Positions 10,209 through 19,950 of a DNA stretch of 64,000 nt are shown here, piece by piece. Positions within the stretch are counted from its first letter, which is position 1. Every line of letters begins with the position of its first letter. Source of the DNA: Entophlyctis helioformis (taxonomy: Eukaryota > Chytridiomycota > Chytridiomycetes > Chytridiales > Chytriomycetaceae); NCBI GenBank assembly GCA_025526915.1, contig JAHLKH010000115.1:22309-86308 (forward strand), in the 5' to 3' direction. Both the position numbers and the translations under genes were made by a program. The notes under the pieces are model-generated. The model was not told the DNA's origin and ran no database searches. It saw only the letters and a program-made list of their open reading frames with translations.

Positions 10209-11105
10209 TCAGACAAAGAGGGACGTGTCGACGTTGCCGCAACGGTTGGTGACGTCGCCGGTGTTCTTCGCGACCTGCTTGGTGTTGAGAGCGAGCTGGT
10301 CGGCCTTGTTGTCCTTCTGGGCAGACAGGAGCTGGCAGAAGTTCTTGAGCACCTTGTTGCGGTCGCGCTGGCACTGGACGGCGGCCTTCTTGGCACCAGA
10401 CAGGCCTTCCACGGCAAACACGGTGTTCTCGGCAGCCTCGGCGACCGAGCCGAGATCCTTGAGCTCCTTGGCAGAGAGGTTGTCAGAGCAGACAGACTTG
10501 GCGGCAGCGAGAGCAGCGTCGCCGTTGCCGTTGGTCTTTGAGATGTCGATCTTGGCAAACTCGGCCTTTCTGGCGCCAAGGTTGGCACCAGCGGCAGGCT
10601 TGTCAGCCTTGGGCTTGTCGGCCTTGGGCTTGTCAGCCTTTGCGGGCTTGTCGGCCGCGGCTGCAGGGGCGGCAGGGGCGGCAGCACCGTCGACAACAAA
10701 GAGCGAGGCATCGACGTTGGCACAACGGTTGTCGACATCGCGCGCGTTCTTGTTGGACTGCGCAGTGTTGGCCGTGGCGAGCTCTGAGTCGCCCGACACC
10801 TCGCCCTTGACCTTCTCACAGAAGTTCTTGAGCACCTTGTTGCGGTCGCGCTGGCAGAGAATGGCGGCCTTCTTGGCACCAGAGAGACCAGTCGGGTCGA
10901 AGAGCCTGTTCTCGGCACCCTCGGCGAGACGGCGGATAGAGTCGAGCTCCTGGGCAGAGAGAGTGTTGGGGCACTTGGCGGCGGCGGCGGCGAGCGCGGC
11001 GGCACCGTTGCCAGGCGTGCGGGAGATGTCAACCGAGGCAAAGTCGGTGGCGGCGAGGGCCGAGGAGGCGACGGCGAGGATGGCGACGAGCGTGGTTGGG
11101 ATCAT
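10209..11105 (-). CDS. Secreted protein with two tandem Cys-containing repeat domains (copy 2)
   Basis: A single-exon gene of 298 codons, paralogous to 8136-9050. It starts with a signal peptide (MIPTTLVAILAVASSALAA) and then has two four-cysteine domains. The first carries FASVDISRTPGNG and CQRDRNKVLKNFCEK, the second FAKIDISKTNGNGD and CQRDRNKVLKNFCQLL, and each ends with a NVD.SLFV motif. A linker of DKPKADKPKADK repeats separates them. The second domain of this protein is almost identical to the first domain of copy 1, while the other two domains are much more diverged. This indicates recent recombination between the genes. A canonical TATA box lies 106 bases upstream. Family and function are unknown; the secreted prediction is strong. 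Confidence 0.85.
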   Translation of the reverse strand: MIPTTLVAILAVASSALAATDFASVDISRTPGNGAAALAAAAAKCPNTLSAQELDSIRRLAEGAENRLFDPTGLSGAKKAAILCQRDRNKVLKNFCEKVKGEVSGDSELATANTAQSNKNARDVDNRCANVDASLFVVDGAAAPAAPAAAADKPAKADKPKADKPKADKPAAGANLGARKAEFAKIDISKTNGNGDAALAAAKSVCSDNLSAKELKDLGSVAEAAENTVFAVEGLSGAKKAAVQCQRDRNKVLKNFCQLLSAQKDNKADQLALNTKQVAKNTGDVTNRCGNVDTSLFV

Positions 11106-11817
11106 GTTGATGGCGGTGTTGTTGCAGAGGAGGGGTTGCTATGTGCAAGGTACAAGTGTACAAGATACAAGGGGAGCTGATGGCTGAGAGGCAGAGCGGG
11201 CGGCGGCTGGTTTTTATAGGGGAGCGTGCACTGGGCGGCGCATATCCACAAGCGCGCCACCTTGTTTCATCCTTACTGTCACGGACAGGCGGCCAGACGC
11301 CACCACTGCTCACGCGTCTGTGTCATGGCGACGCAAGCAGTGACTTTGAGTGGTTGCAGGGCCTGGGCTCAAGGGTGGTGGCGCTCACACCACGCGGCAA
11401 GGGCAGGGAGTCGCCTTGGTCGACCATTGGTGCGATCCGCTGCTGCTGGGGCGATGGAGGGCGATGGACGGCCCTGCGGATGGCGCTGCGAATGCCAACC
11501 GGGTAACGGTCTGGTGGCCATTCTCAACGCCGTCGCTCGCCGTGCTGCCCAGATGCACTCACTGCGTCCAGCTGCTCTTGGCCGCCAGTGCCAGTCCGTG
11601 CACAGGCCGCCCTTGCCAGCCGGCCCACGCACTTGATACGATTTTACTTGCGCACTGACAAACGGTCGGTATGCACCAGCACCTTCCATGCATGCCATGC
11701 CATGCCCGACGCTCCACAGCTGCAGCTGACGCCTCCCGTGCATGCGCACTTGCCGTTGCCATTGCACCGACAGAGCCCGCCCTCGCCCACACCTACATCC
11801 ACACCCACACCTACGCC
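11106..11817. other. Divergent intergenic region
   Basis: About 710 bases lie between the starts of secreted protein 2 (leftward) and mL60 (rightward). It contains the TATA box at 11211-11218. The rest shows only low-complexity frames with no supported exon. The mL60 promoter is expected in its right part, which is rich in short pyrimidine and CCACAC motifs. Confidence 0.5.
11211..11218 (-). promoter_or_regulatory. TATA box of secreted protein gene 2
   Basis: On the minus strand the sequence is cctataaaaacc, a canonical TATAAAAA, 106 bases before the ATG at 11105. It is one of very few TATA boxes in this GC-rich window, suggesting a strong, regulated promoter. Confidence 0.7.
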
Positions 11818-12361
11818 ATGCTGTTTGGAGCATTTCAGTCCACATTGACGCTGCTCGGCGGTCTCCTCACGTAAGTGCGCAGAGGATCGCAGCCCAAAGC
11901 GTGCGGTCCTGGCACACTGGCGGCTGGCCGGCACACACCCATGAGCACACACACACACACTCACACAACCGCCGGCATACACAGCAAGCGCCGGTTCCGT
12001 CTGACCAACGGCCAAAAGTACAGACAGCGCCAACGGCTGCGTGGTGTGGACGCTGTCCTGGACACCTTGGTCGAGTCGGGCGTCAAGATCAAGGCACTCG
12101 TACGTCTTTCCTGCCCGCCATGGCACACACACGCACACACCACTCACACACTCACACAAACACCATCTGCTGGAATAGGAGCTCATGCGGCGTATCCCCC
12201 GCGAGCACGAGATGGCTTCGTTTGACAAGTACTGGGTCAAGTCGAAGCGGTACCCGAACGGGTTCAAGCCGATCGCATGGGTGCCCAAGTGGACCAAGAC
12301 GCCGCACCCGCGTACGTGGGCACCGTCCGTGTACCATCTCAAGCCTGTGGTCCGTCGTTGA
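11818..12361 (+). CDS. MRPL31: Mitochondrial large-subunit ribosomal protein mL60 (MRPL31)
   Basis: Three exons (11818-11870, 11985-12099, 12179-12361) give exactly 116 residues. The N-terminus MLFGAFQSTLTLLGGLL and the following RRFRLTNGQKYRQRQRLRG match the fungal mL60 pattern, in which an 'MFG.F' start and a Trp/Arg-rich patch precede '.QK.R.RKRLR.VD'. Next come VDAVLDTL and then IPREHEMASFDKYWVKSKRY, which correspond to the family's 'P.E.EM...DKY..F....GYRKG' block, and an APKWTK-like VPKWTKTPH near the C-terminus. The protein is a small fungal-specific component of the mitochondrial 54S ribosomal subunit. Introns contain CACA-rich patches and standard GT-AG ends. It converges with the GRP170 gene. 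Confidence 0.85.
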
Positions 12362-12612
12362 TGTGCAGGTCGGGGAAGGGGCGGTTAATGAACTCGCCAT
12401 CTCAAAGCAGGGAGCTCAGTGGCTGGATGCACAGGATGGATGGATGATGGGGGGCTGCTGCCATTTTATAGTCTGGCGCGCAGATTGTTAACTTGATGGT
12501 CGTCTCGTCTTCCAGTCGTGCCACGTGTATTGCTTAGGGATGGTTGGGAAAGGGGACTGTGGAGAGTGGTGTGGGCAGGCAGGAAGGAGAGTGTGGTCAG
12601 GCAGGAGAGTCA

Positions 12613-15600
12613 CTAGAGCTCACTGCGCGGCTCGGCATCGTCGCCCGTCTGGGGAGTGGGCTCTGCATCTGCAGCAGAAGCAGCCGGCGACTCGGCACCA
12701 GCCTCGCCAGACGGCTCTGCGGCTGCCTCGCTTGCTGACGCCGACGCTGATGCCGACGCCGACTCGGGCGCGGTGGTCGACGTGGTCGTCTTCTTGGTCT
12801 TGGGCTTGGGCGTCGGCGTGGGCTTGGCCTTTGCAAGCTTCTTGACATGCTCCTCGTTCAAAAACTCGACAAACAGCTCGAGCCGCTGCGCATGGTTCTC
12901 GAGATCAATGACCGTGAGCACCGAGTCCTCGTTCACCGCCAGACCCTTCTGCGCCTCGGACGTCTTGGTGTACCACTCGTCCTCTTCGGTGAGAATGCCC
13001 TCGAACGTCTTGAGCTCCTCGTCCGTGTAGAGCGGCTTGCCGTCGGGACCCTTGATGGCCGCAAACTTGTCGCGCAACTCCTGCGTGGTTTTGTAGGCGA
13101 GGAGGTACTTTGCAATCATTTCAGGACGCTCGCGATCCTGCGTCTTGCGCGACGAGAGCCGCATGTACTCGGGCACCAGCGCGTTGTTGTGCTCCTTGAA
13201 ATCCGCAACGTCGGCCGACTCCGAGTGGTCGTCAAGCCACTCCGAGTGCTCTGCGACAGACGCCTTGAACGCCTCGAGCTCCTCGGGCTTGGTGTACGTC
13301 TCGCTGTCGTCGTCCCATGTAAACTCTTTGCAGCGGTACAGGAACGACTCGAACTTGTTGCGGGCGGCTTCGCGCTCCTCGCGCTTGCGGTCCTCGGTGT
13401 CCATCTTGAGCATGCGCGCGCGGGCCTTGGCCTTTTCGTCCTTGCTCATCGGGCGAACGGTCTCCCAGTCGATCGTCAGCTGCAGCTTGGCGCGCTCAAA
13501 CACGCTCTTCTTGGCCTCTGCAGCATCAGCAGCAGTGGCATTCGCAGTGGCGTTGACCGTTGCGTTGCCCTTGACGTCCTTGGCAGCCTATTCGTTGCAT
13601 GTGACCCCCATGTCAGCCTACACGCCATCCAGTCTGTTTAGGGCCAGACAGCAGCTTCAACACGCACCTTCTTGGCCTTGTCCTTGGGCTTGCTCTTTTC
13701 AGCAGCAGGCTCCTCCTCGCTGACATCAGGCTCCTCACCCTCGGACTCCTCAGCCGTCTTGGCATTCTGTTCCCAGCACCAACATCAGTCACAGTCTCGG
13801 CACATTCGACGAGCCGGCCCAGCCGTACCTTGTCGCCCTTTCCAAAAAAGCTGAGAACCTTGTCAACCACAGATCCCTTCTCCTTGGCAGCGGCAGCAGC
13901 TCCGTCGACCTCGAATGTGGCATACGCGTCCTTGACCACAACAGTGCCAGACTCGGTCAACTCAAACAGAACCTTGACCTTTGGCGGCGCAATCGCTCTG
14001 TCCTTGAGCTTGGTCGTGGCCTCGGCAAGGCCCTTGATCTGAACCTTGGCAATCGAGACAAAGTCGGCACCACTAGCGCCAAGCGTAAAGGAAAAGTCTT
14101 CGGTGCGCTTGAACGTCATGAGCTTCTTGGATCCAAGCGTTGCGGTCGCGTTGAACAGCGGGGTCTTGGTGACGACGGGAGCAGCGCCATCTGGAGTCCA
14201 TGCCATCCACAAAGCCGTGAGACACTTGGCCATCCATCTGCTGTCAGCCAGGACAAGTGCCACTCACCCTTGCCCTCGGTCTCGTGGAGCACCACAATCG
14301 GGACAGGAACCAGGTCCTTGATCTTGAGATCGAGACCCAGACGGAACTGGGCCGAGATGGATGCAGCATGGAAGACCGCGCCGTGGACAGCAGCCTCGTC
14401 GCCGTCGACATTGCGGGCGATCTTGTCTTCGCCCACGGCCTTGCCAAGAGCAGCCTGGATGGCAGGGATGCGAACACCGCCGCCAACCAGGACGACGGCT
14501 TCAATGTCAGAGAGCGACAGCTGGGCCGATGCGAGCACGTCATCGAGCGGCTTGGCAACGCGGGCAAACAGGTCCTGGCAGAGATCTTCGAGCTCCTTGC
14601 GCGTGACCTTGGTGCGGAAGTCCAGACCCTCGAACAAGTTCTCAACCTGCGCATGCGCCATTCAGCGTAGAGGAACAGAGCACAGCGCCAGTCAGCAACC
14701 CAGTCCAGCGCAGTCTGGCTATCATCTAGTCACATGCACTCACAGACGCAAACACGTCCTGGTTGGCACTCAGAATGTGCTTGACGCGGTTTGCCTCCTT
14801 GAGCAAGCGAGCCATGGCACGCGTGTTCTCAAAGATGGATGCGCCGCCGAGACTGCTCTTGTTGATCTCCATAAACTTCTTGGCCAGATGCTGCTGGACA
14901 CGGACGTCGACAAAGTGGCCGCCCAGTGCCTGATCGCCGCCAGTGGCCTTGACCTGGACCTCGAGAAGCGTGCGCGCGGCACCACGGCTCTTGGTGGCGC
15001 TCGTCTTGAACGTGACGAGCGAGACAACGGTGCTGCCGGCACCCATGTCGTAAAAGACGATGTTCTTGGGCTCGGGGTATCGCTTGCCGAGAGCGTAGTT
15101 GACAGCCACTGCAGCAGAAAAGGATCAGCCCGTTGGTTTTCCGGTCAGTGCCCAAGGCATCGTGCATGTGTGGATGAGGATACAAGGCTCAAGGATCGGC
15201 CAGACTGACCGGCAGTTTCGTCGTTGGTGAGAGCCAGAACCTTGAGATCGGCAATCTCGGCAGCGTCCAGCAGAGCCTGACGCTCAAAGTGGGTAAAGTA
15301 GGGCGGCACCTGTCCATGCCAGAGCCAACGACAAAGCACGATCGTACATGAGCGAGTATATCGGGTCAGATGGGCAAGGTTCCATGCGGTTCCGGCGGGC
15401 AGATCCCTCGCAGATCGAGACAGGCAACTCACGGTGATGACGGCGCCCGAGACAGCCACCTCGCCATACGAGGCGGCCTGCTGCTTGGCGTGGGCGAGGA
15501 TCATGGCGACGAGCTCCTCGACGGCAAACACCTCGCCCGGGGTAGCCTCAAAGGCGATGGTGCCGCCACGTGCGGCGTCGCTGGTCATGACGTTGGGAAA

Positions 15601-16242
15601 CGTGGAGCGGAACTCGGCGGCCTCCGGGTCGGTGAAGCGCTTGCCGAGCAGAGGCTTGAGGCCGGTGTAGGTGACCTCGGGGAAGCGCATGCCCTGGGCG
15701 AGCGGGGTGCAGACAAGGCGTGCACCGGGCATGTCAGCAAGCAAGCCAGCAAGCAAGCCAGATGGGCCGAGTGGGCATGGCATTCAGGGGCTCGCGGGTC
15801 CACGGCCAACAGAACACGCGGCTGCACGGGTGCAGGCGTGGAGGGACGCCAAGCGGGCAGCGGCGTTCATGGCGGCGTCTGTGTGATGCCTCTGCGCAAT
15901 GGCCTCTGAGGAATGCCTCTGAGCAATGGCCTCTGAGCAGCGACTCACCAGCGAGACGGCCTCGGAGCCGTACGTGCGCACGCCGCTGCGCAGGTTGACG
16001 ACGGCCGACGTCTTGCGCTTGGATTCTCTGTTGAGGACGGTCTCGAGCACGCCGCCGGGCTTGACCACCGACACCTTGAGCCAGTCGGTGCCGTAGTCGA
16101 CGCCGATGACGGTGGCCGAGACGCCGGCCGAGTGCGGGCTGCCGGCCGACAGGAGGAGCGCAAGCATGGCGAGCCACAGCGCCACGACGGTGCTGGCGCG
16201 GGCGGCCAGCGCGCTGCTGGATGCTGTTGCTGCGAGGCGCAT
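12613..16242 (-). CDS. LHS1: ER lumenal Hsp70-like chaperone GRP170/HYOU1/Lhs1
   Basis: About eight exons encode a large Hsp70-superfamily protein. It begins with a hydrophobic signal sequence (VVALWLAMLALLLSAG), then the ATPase start VIGVDYGTDWLKVSVVKPGG and NRESKRKTSAV. Later parts include LALTNDETA, NIVFYDMGAGSTVVSL, GGDQALGGHFVD and VVLVGGGVRIPAIQ, all Hsp70 phosphate or connect motifs, then a substrate-binding region. The long C-terminal extension is rich in charged helix followed by Lys/Thr/Pro and Ala/Ser low-complexity tracts. The last four residues are RSEL, which may act as a divergent HDEL-type ER retention signal. These features fit the GRP170 group, a nucleotide exchange factor for BiP that also holds unfolded ER proteins. 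The start at 16242 was chosen because it gives a clean signal peptide; an in-frame ATG at 16290 adds a basic leader. Confidence 0.9.
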
Positions 16243-16544
16243 GTTGTTGGAACGGCGGGAACGCGAACGTGGCGGCCGGATTGGTGGCATCTGGCATCGT
16301 GAGCGTGTGCGCTGCTGATCGGCCCTGCCATGGCAGCCTCGTGTGCTTGTGGGACACTGCTGGACGTCCCTTGCACCAAGACGAGCACGCTGGCATTACC
16401 GGCACTCGCTGATGGCCCTGACACGCAGTGGCTGTAAAGGGCATTTTCATTGGCATTCATGCAGTGCATGCAGTGCATGCGTGTGTGTGTGTGTGTGTTG
16501 GGTTGGAATAGTGGTAGAGAGTGGTCACGACGCAAGAGACGCAC
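16243..16544. other. Spacer between thiolase and GRP170 genes
   Basis: About 300 bases lie between the GRP170 start and the thiolase stop, both on the minus strand, so it holds the thiolase 3' end... and the GRP170 promoter. A GT-rich run and CATGCA repeats occur near 16457-16498. No gene is seen. Confidence 0.5.
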
Positions 16545-18439
16545 TTAGCAACGCTCAAGGACAATGGCAATGCCCTGGCCACCGCCAATGCATGCCGATC
16601 CGACAGCGTACTGCGCCTTGGTGCGCTGCAGCTCGTGCGTGATGTGGGCCGTGATACGCGCACCACTGGCACCGAGCGGGTGGCCAAGAGCAATGGCACC
16701 GCCGTTGACGTTGACCTTGGCGGCATCGAGCTTGAGCTCCTTGCAGACAGCAAGCACCTGCGCGGCAAACGCCTCGTTGATCTCAACGATCGGAATGTCC
16801 TTGAGGTCAAGGCCGGCGCGCTTGACAGCACCCTGGATGGCGGGAACGGGTCCAATGCCCATGATGGACGGGTCGACACCGACGTAGTGGTAGCTGAGGA
16901 GCTTGGCAAGCGGCGTGAGGTTGTACTTCTTGACAGCCTCCTCGCTGGCGACAATCACACTGGCAGCACCATCGCAGATGCCTGATGCGTTTCTGGTGGC
17001 GGGCGCGTGCAAGTGTGGCATGCATGCTGTCAATACACACGAGCCAGATGGGGGACCCGCCGCTGGATGGGTCCTTTGCTGGCACCTACCCGGCCGTGAC
17101 GAGACCCGTGTCCTTGACAAAGACGGGCGAGAGCTTGGCGAGCGACTCGATGGTGGTGGAGGGGCGGGCGTGCTCGTCGTGGGCAAAGGACTCGACACCC
17201 TTCTTCGACTTGAGCTCGACAGGCGCAATCTCGGCGTTGAAGATGCCGGCCTTGTGTGCTGTTTGCAGTGGGGTGGACACACGCCAGGTCGGTCAAACAG
17301 AGAGCCTTGGGCATGCATGTGGTGCATGCATGTGGTGCATGGCATTGCCAGATCGCTGCTACACGGTGCACGTACCGACGGCCCAACGCTGCTGGCTGAG
17401 AAGCGCGTAGGCATCGACATCGGCGCGGGTGATGCCGTACTGCTTGCCAAGGTTTTCGGCAGTGATGCCCATGGGGGTCTTGACCGGGTACGAGTCCACC
17501 AGCGCGTGGGCGAGCGTGTCCTCGAGCTTCTGGTCGACGCCGTAGCGGGTGCCGCTGCGCACACCGCGGAGCGCGTAGGGAGCCTGCGACATGCTCTCGG
17601 TACCACCGGTGAGGACGATGGATGCATCGCCGGTGATGATGTCCTGGGCGGCATTGACGACGGCCTGGAAGCCCGAGCCACACAGACGGTTGATGGTCAG
17701 AGCGGGGGCCTTGATGTCCAGACCGGCGCGGTGGCCGACGTGGCGGGCAAGGTAAGCAGCGTCTGCGAAGCGAAGGAGCGTGCGTGTTAGACATGGTGGC
17801 ATTCAACGGGCAGCCAGCCGGCCGGGCTGACAGACAGCGCAGACTGTGCAATGCAGACACAGCGCAGACACAGCCAAGGAGAAAGCGAGACACGCACCGC
17901 CAGACGTCTGCAGCACGTTGCCGTAAATGACCGAGTCGACGACGGTGCCGGCGGGCAGGGTCTTGACGGCCGCGGCCGAGGCCAGACCGCCGAGCTCGTT
18001 TGCGGTGAAGCCGGCGAGCTTGCCGTTGAAGGCGCCAAAGGGCTGTGGGTGGGGGGATGCCAAGGGTGCGGAGGGTGCGGAGGGTGCCAAGGGTGCCGAG
18101 GGATTCCAGCAGACGGCAGCCGCATTCACATGGCAGCACGACAGGCACGGCACGCCAGGAAGGGAACAACAGAGCAGCAGGTCAGCACATGACGCGCCGT
18201 TGGACAGGCGGGCGAGGCCGCAGCACGGCGGCACGGGAGCAGCGACGCACCGTGCGCTTGGCAGCAACTGGCGGGCGGCGGACGAGGGCGGAAGCAGCGG
18301 GCGTCAGCAGAGCGCAAGACAGTAGAAGACAGTAGAAGACAGTAGAAGACAGTAGAAGACAGGACAGTAAAAGACAGGCAGGGCAGTGCAGTGCACGGCT
18401 CGACGCACCAATGTAGATGTTCTTGGACAGGCGGGACAT
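16545..18439 (-). CDS. Mitochondrial-type 3-ketoacyl-CoA thiolase (ACAA2-like)
   Basis: Six exons encode a complete thiolase of about 400 residues. Exon 1 (18439-18409) gives [11 protein letters not shown] 17-nt exon 2 (18267-18251) supplies VAAKRT. Exon 3 starts at 18042 with PFGAFNGKL. Together they restore the family N-terminus IVAAKRTPFGAF. The catalytic Cys is in NRLCGSGFQ, and the other active-site motifs are [40 protein letters not shown] and [11 protein letters not shown]. The pattern [10 protein letters not shown] and the EHARP and MGIGPVPAI blocks match the mitochondrial ACAA2 branch closely rather than cytosolic ERG10. The expected reaction is thiolytic cleavage of 3-ketoacyl-CoA in beta-oxidation, possibly also acetoacetyl-CoA. 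No long transit peptide is visible, as in animal ACAA2. An array of acagtagaag copies lies in intron 1. Confidence 0.93.
18309..18360. repeat. Short tandem repeat of acagtagaag
   Basis: Four or five tandem copies of a 10-base unit lie inside the first intron of the thiolase gene. Confidence 0.85.
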
Positions 18440-18571
18440 GGGCGGTTGTGGGCGAGTGTGGTTGTGAGTGAGAGCGAGAGAGAGTGCGCACGTGGAGCAG
18501 ATCTCGGCGGTCGAGTCCCGTTTGAACTGCGTTTGACAAGCGTTTGAATTCCGTGCTGTCTTTGCCCGCAG

Positions 18572-19576
18572 ATGGGACTCGAGGACGAGGCGAGGCTGCG
18601 CAAGGAGCGGCTGGCGGCCCTCAAGCTGCGCGCGCAGTCGTCAAAGGCACCGTCAAAGGCACCGTCTGCACCGTCTGCACCGTCTGCACCGGCACCTGCC
18701 GCCAAGCGAGCACGGCCAGACACGGACTTGGCGGACTTGGCTGCAACGTCCAACGACCACAACGACCACGACGACCACAACGACCACGACGACGACGATA
18801 CCACCACAGCCGAGTGCGTCCGCCTGTCTGGCCTGGCCTGTCTTCACTGCATGCTGCCGGCACCCGACAGCGTCGCTGACACCCGCCCATGCACCTGCGT
18901 CCCTCCAGTGCCGCTGGCCGTGCACCGCTGCGCTTTCGCAACTACCAGCCGCAGACGACCGACCTGCAGACGTTTGTCGAGCCGGCCCCCATCGTCGGAC
19001 CGGCCGCCAAAGACCACACCGACACGGTCGAAGGCCAGGTGCGTGCTTCGTCTGCCCGCTCCCTCTTCCACTTCACTCCACATCACTCCACCTCGCCTCA
19101 CCTCACCGCACTGTCTGACTCGCCACATTCGCTCACCCGCTCGTCCATCGCCGCATGCGTGCAGGCAGAGTCCATCCGGCAAGAGGCGCTTGCAGCAGAG
19201 GCTGCACGCAACAAGGACCTCAATCTCACGAATCTGGCGCCGCGGAACCCGAACTGGGACCTCAAGCGGGATCTGGACAAGAAGCTCGAGCGGCTCGAGC
19301 GCAAGACACAGGCTGCCATGGCCGATCTCATCCGTGCGTTGCTGCCTATTGTGTTTTCTGTTTGCTCTTTGGTGTTTGTCGGCATCGGAGCTGAGCAAGG
19401 GGAGAATGCTGACGTTGGGCTGTCGGATGGGCATGCATACAGGGCAACGGCTCAAGGCGGCAAAGGACGTGTCCATGGCCGGCGATGCGGCGGATGCGGA
19501 CAGGCGGTTGATGGGGGGCCGTGCCGCAGGTGGCGCGAACGGCAATGCACAGGACAGCGATGACGATGACTACTAA
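18572..19576 (+). CDS. Pre-mRNA splicing factor cwf18/CCDC12-like
   Basis: Four exons (18572-18812 approx., then exons around 18908-19038, 19165-19332 and 19442-19576) make a small coiled-coil protein. It starts MGLEDEARLRKERLAALK, followed by a Ser/Ala/Pro linker and an Asp/His-rich acidic tract (NDHNDHDD). The conserved core is LRFRNYQPQTTDLQTF, then a helix ESIRQEALAAEA and NPNWDLKRDLDKKLERLE, typical of the cwf18 domain. The tail is Gly/Asn/Asp-rich, ending DSDDDDY. This family is a component of the activated spliceosome (NTC/Prp19-related). The gene is divergent from the thiolase, with only 132 bases between the two ATGs, so a shared promoter is likely. Confidence 0.85.
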   Translation: MGLEDEARLRKERLAALKLRAQSSKAPSKAPSAPSAPSAPAPAAKRARPDTDLADLAATSNDHNDHDDHNDHDDDDTTTAECVRLSGLACLHCMLPAPDSVADTRPCTCVPPVPLAVHRCAFATTSRRRPTCRRLSSRPPSSDRPPKTTPTRSKARCVLRLPAPSSTSLHITPPRLTSPHCLTRHIRSPARPSPHACRQSPSGKRRLQQRLHATRTSISRIWRRGTRTGTSSGIWTRSSSGSSARHRLPWPISSVRCCLLCFLFALWCLSASELSKGRMLTLGCRMGMHTGQRLKAAKDVSMAGDAADADRRLMGGRAAGGANGNAQDSDDDDY

Positions 19577-19585
19577 AATCTCTCT

Positions 19586-19649
<64 letters not shown>

Positions 19650-19950
19650 TCTGTCAGAGCGGCTGCGTTCAAGTCCTCTGAACGGCATTCATTGGATCGC
19701 GCGCACGTATGTGTGTGTGTGTGCATCTTGTGTGTGTTGGTCGATTCAGTCGTGTAAAGATGGCAGGGAGGGAGTAGGAGTGGGAATGGCGAGAGGCGAG
19801 AGGCGAGTGGCTTGTGCTTTGCAGCAAAAAGGAGCGGCGGGGCATGGAGAGGGGGCGAGCAAGGATCCGATGCGCAGATACGGGATACGACGTGTGTGTG
19901 GGCGGAGGGCAGAGACTCTATCAATGGCAGAAGAAGGACGCGGATCGACA
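19577..19950. other. Convergent spacer with (CT)n repeat
   Basis: This 370-base spacer separates the cwf18 and ADE4 stops. It starts with a long CT tract (about 19581-19645) and continues with a GTGTGT patch near 19711. No gene is seen. Confidence 0.6.
19581..19645. repeat. (CT)n microsatellite
   Basis: A near-continuous CT dinucleotide tract, briefly interrupted by cctctc, immediately follows the cwf18 stop codon. Confidence 0.95.

Noticed and set aside
12461..12470. TATA-like ctataaaatgg on the minus strand
   Set aside because: It lies between two convergent genes, with no minus-strand gene before mL60's antisense side. I see no transcript it could drive.
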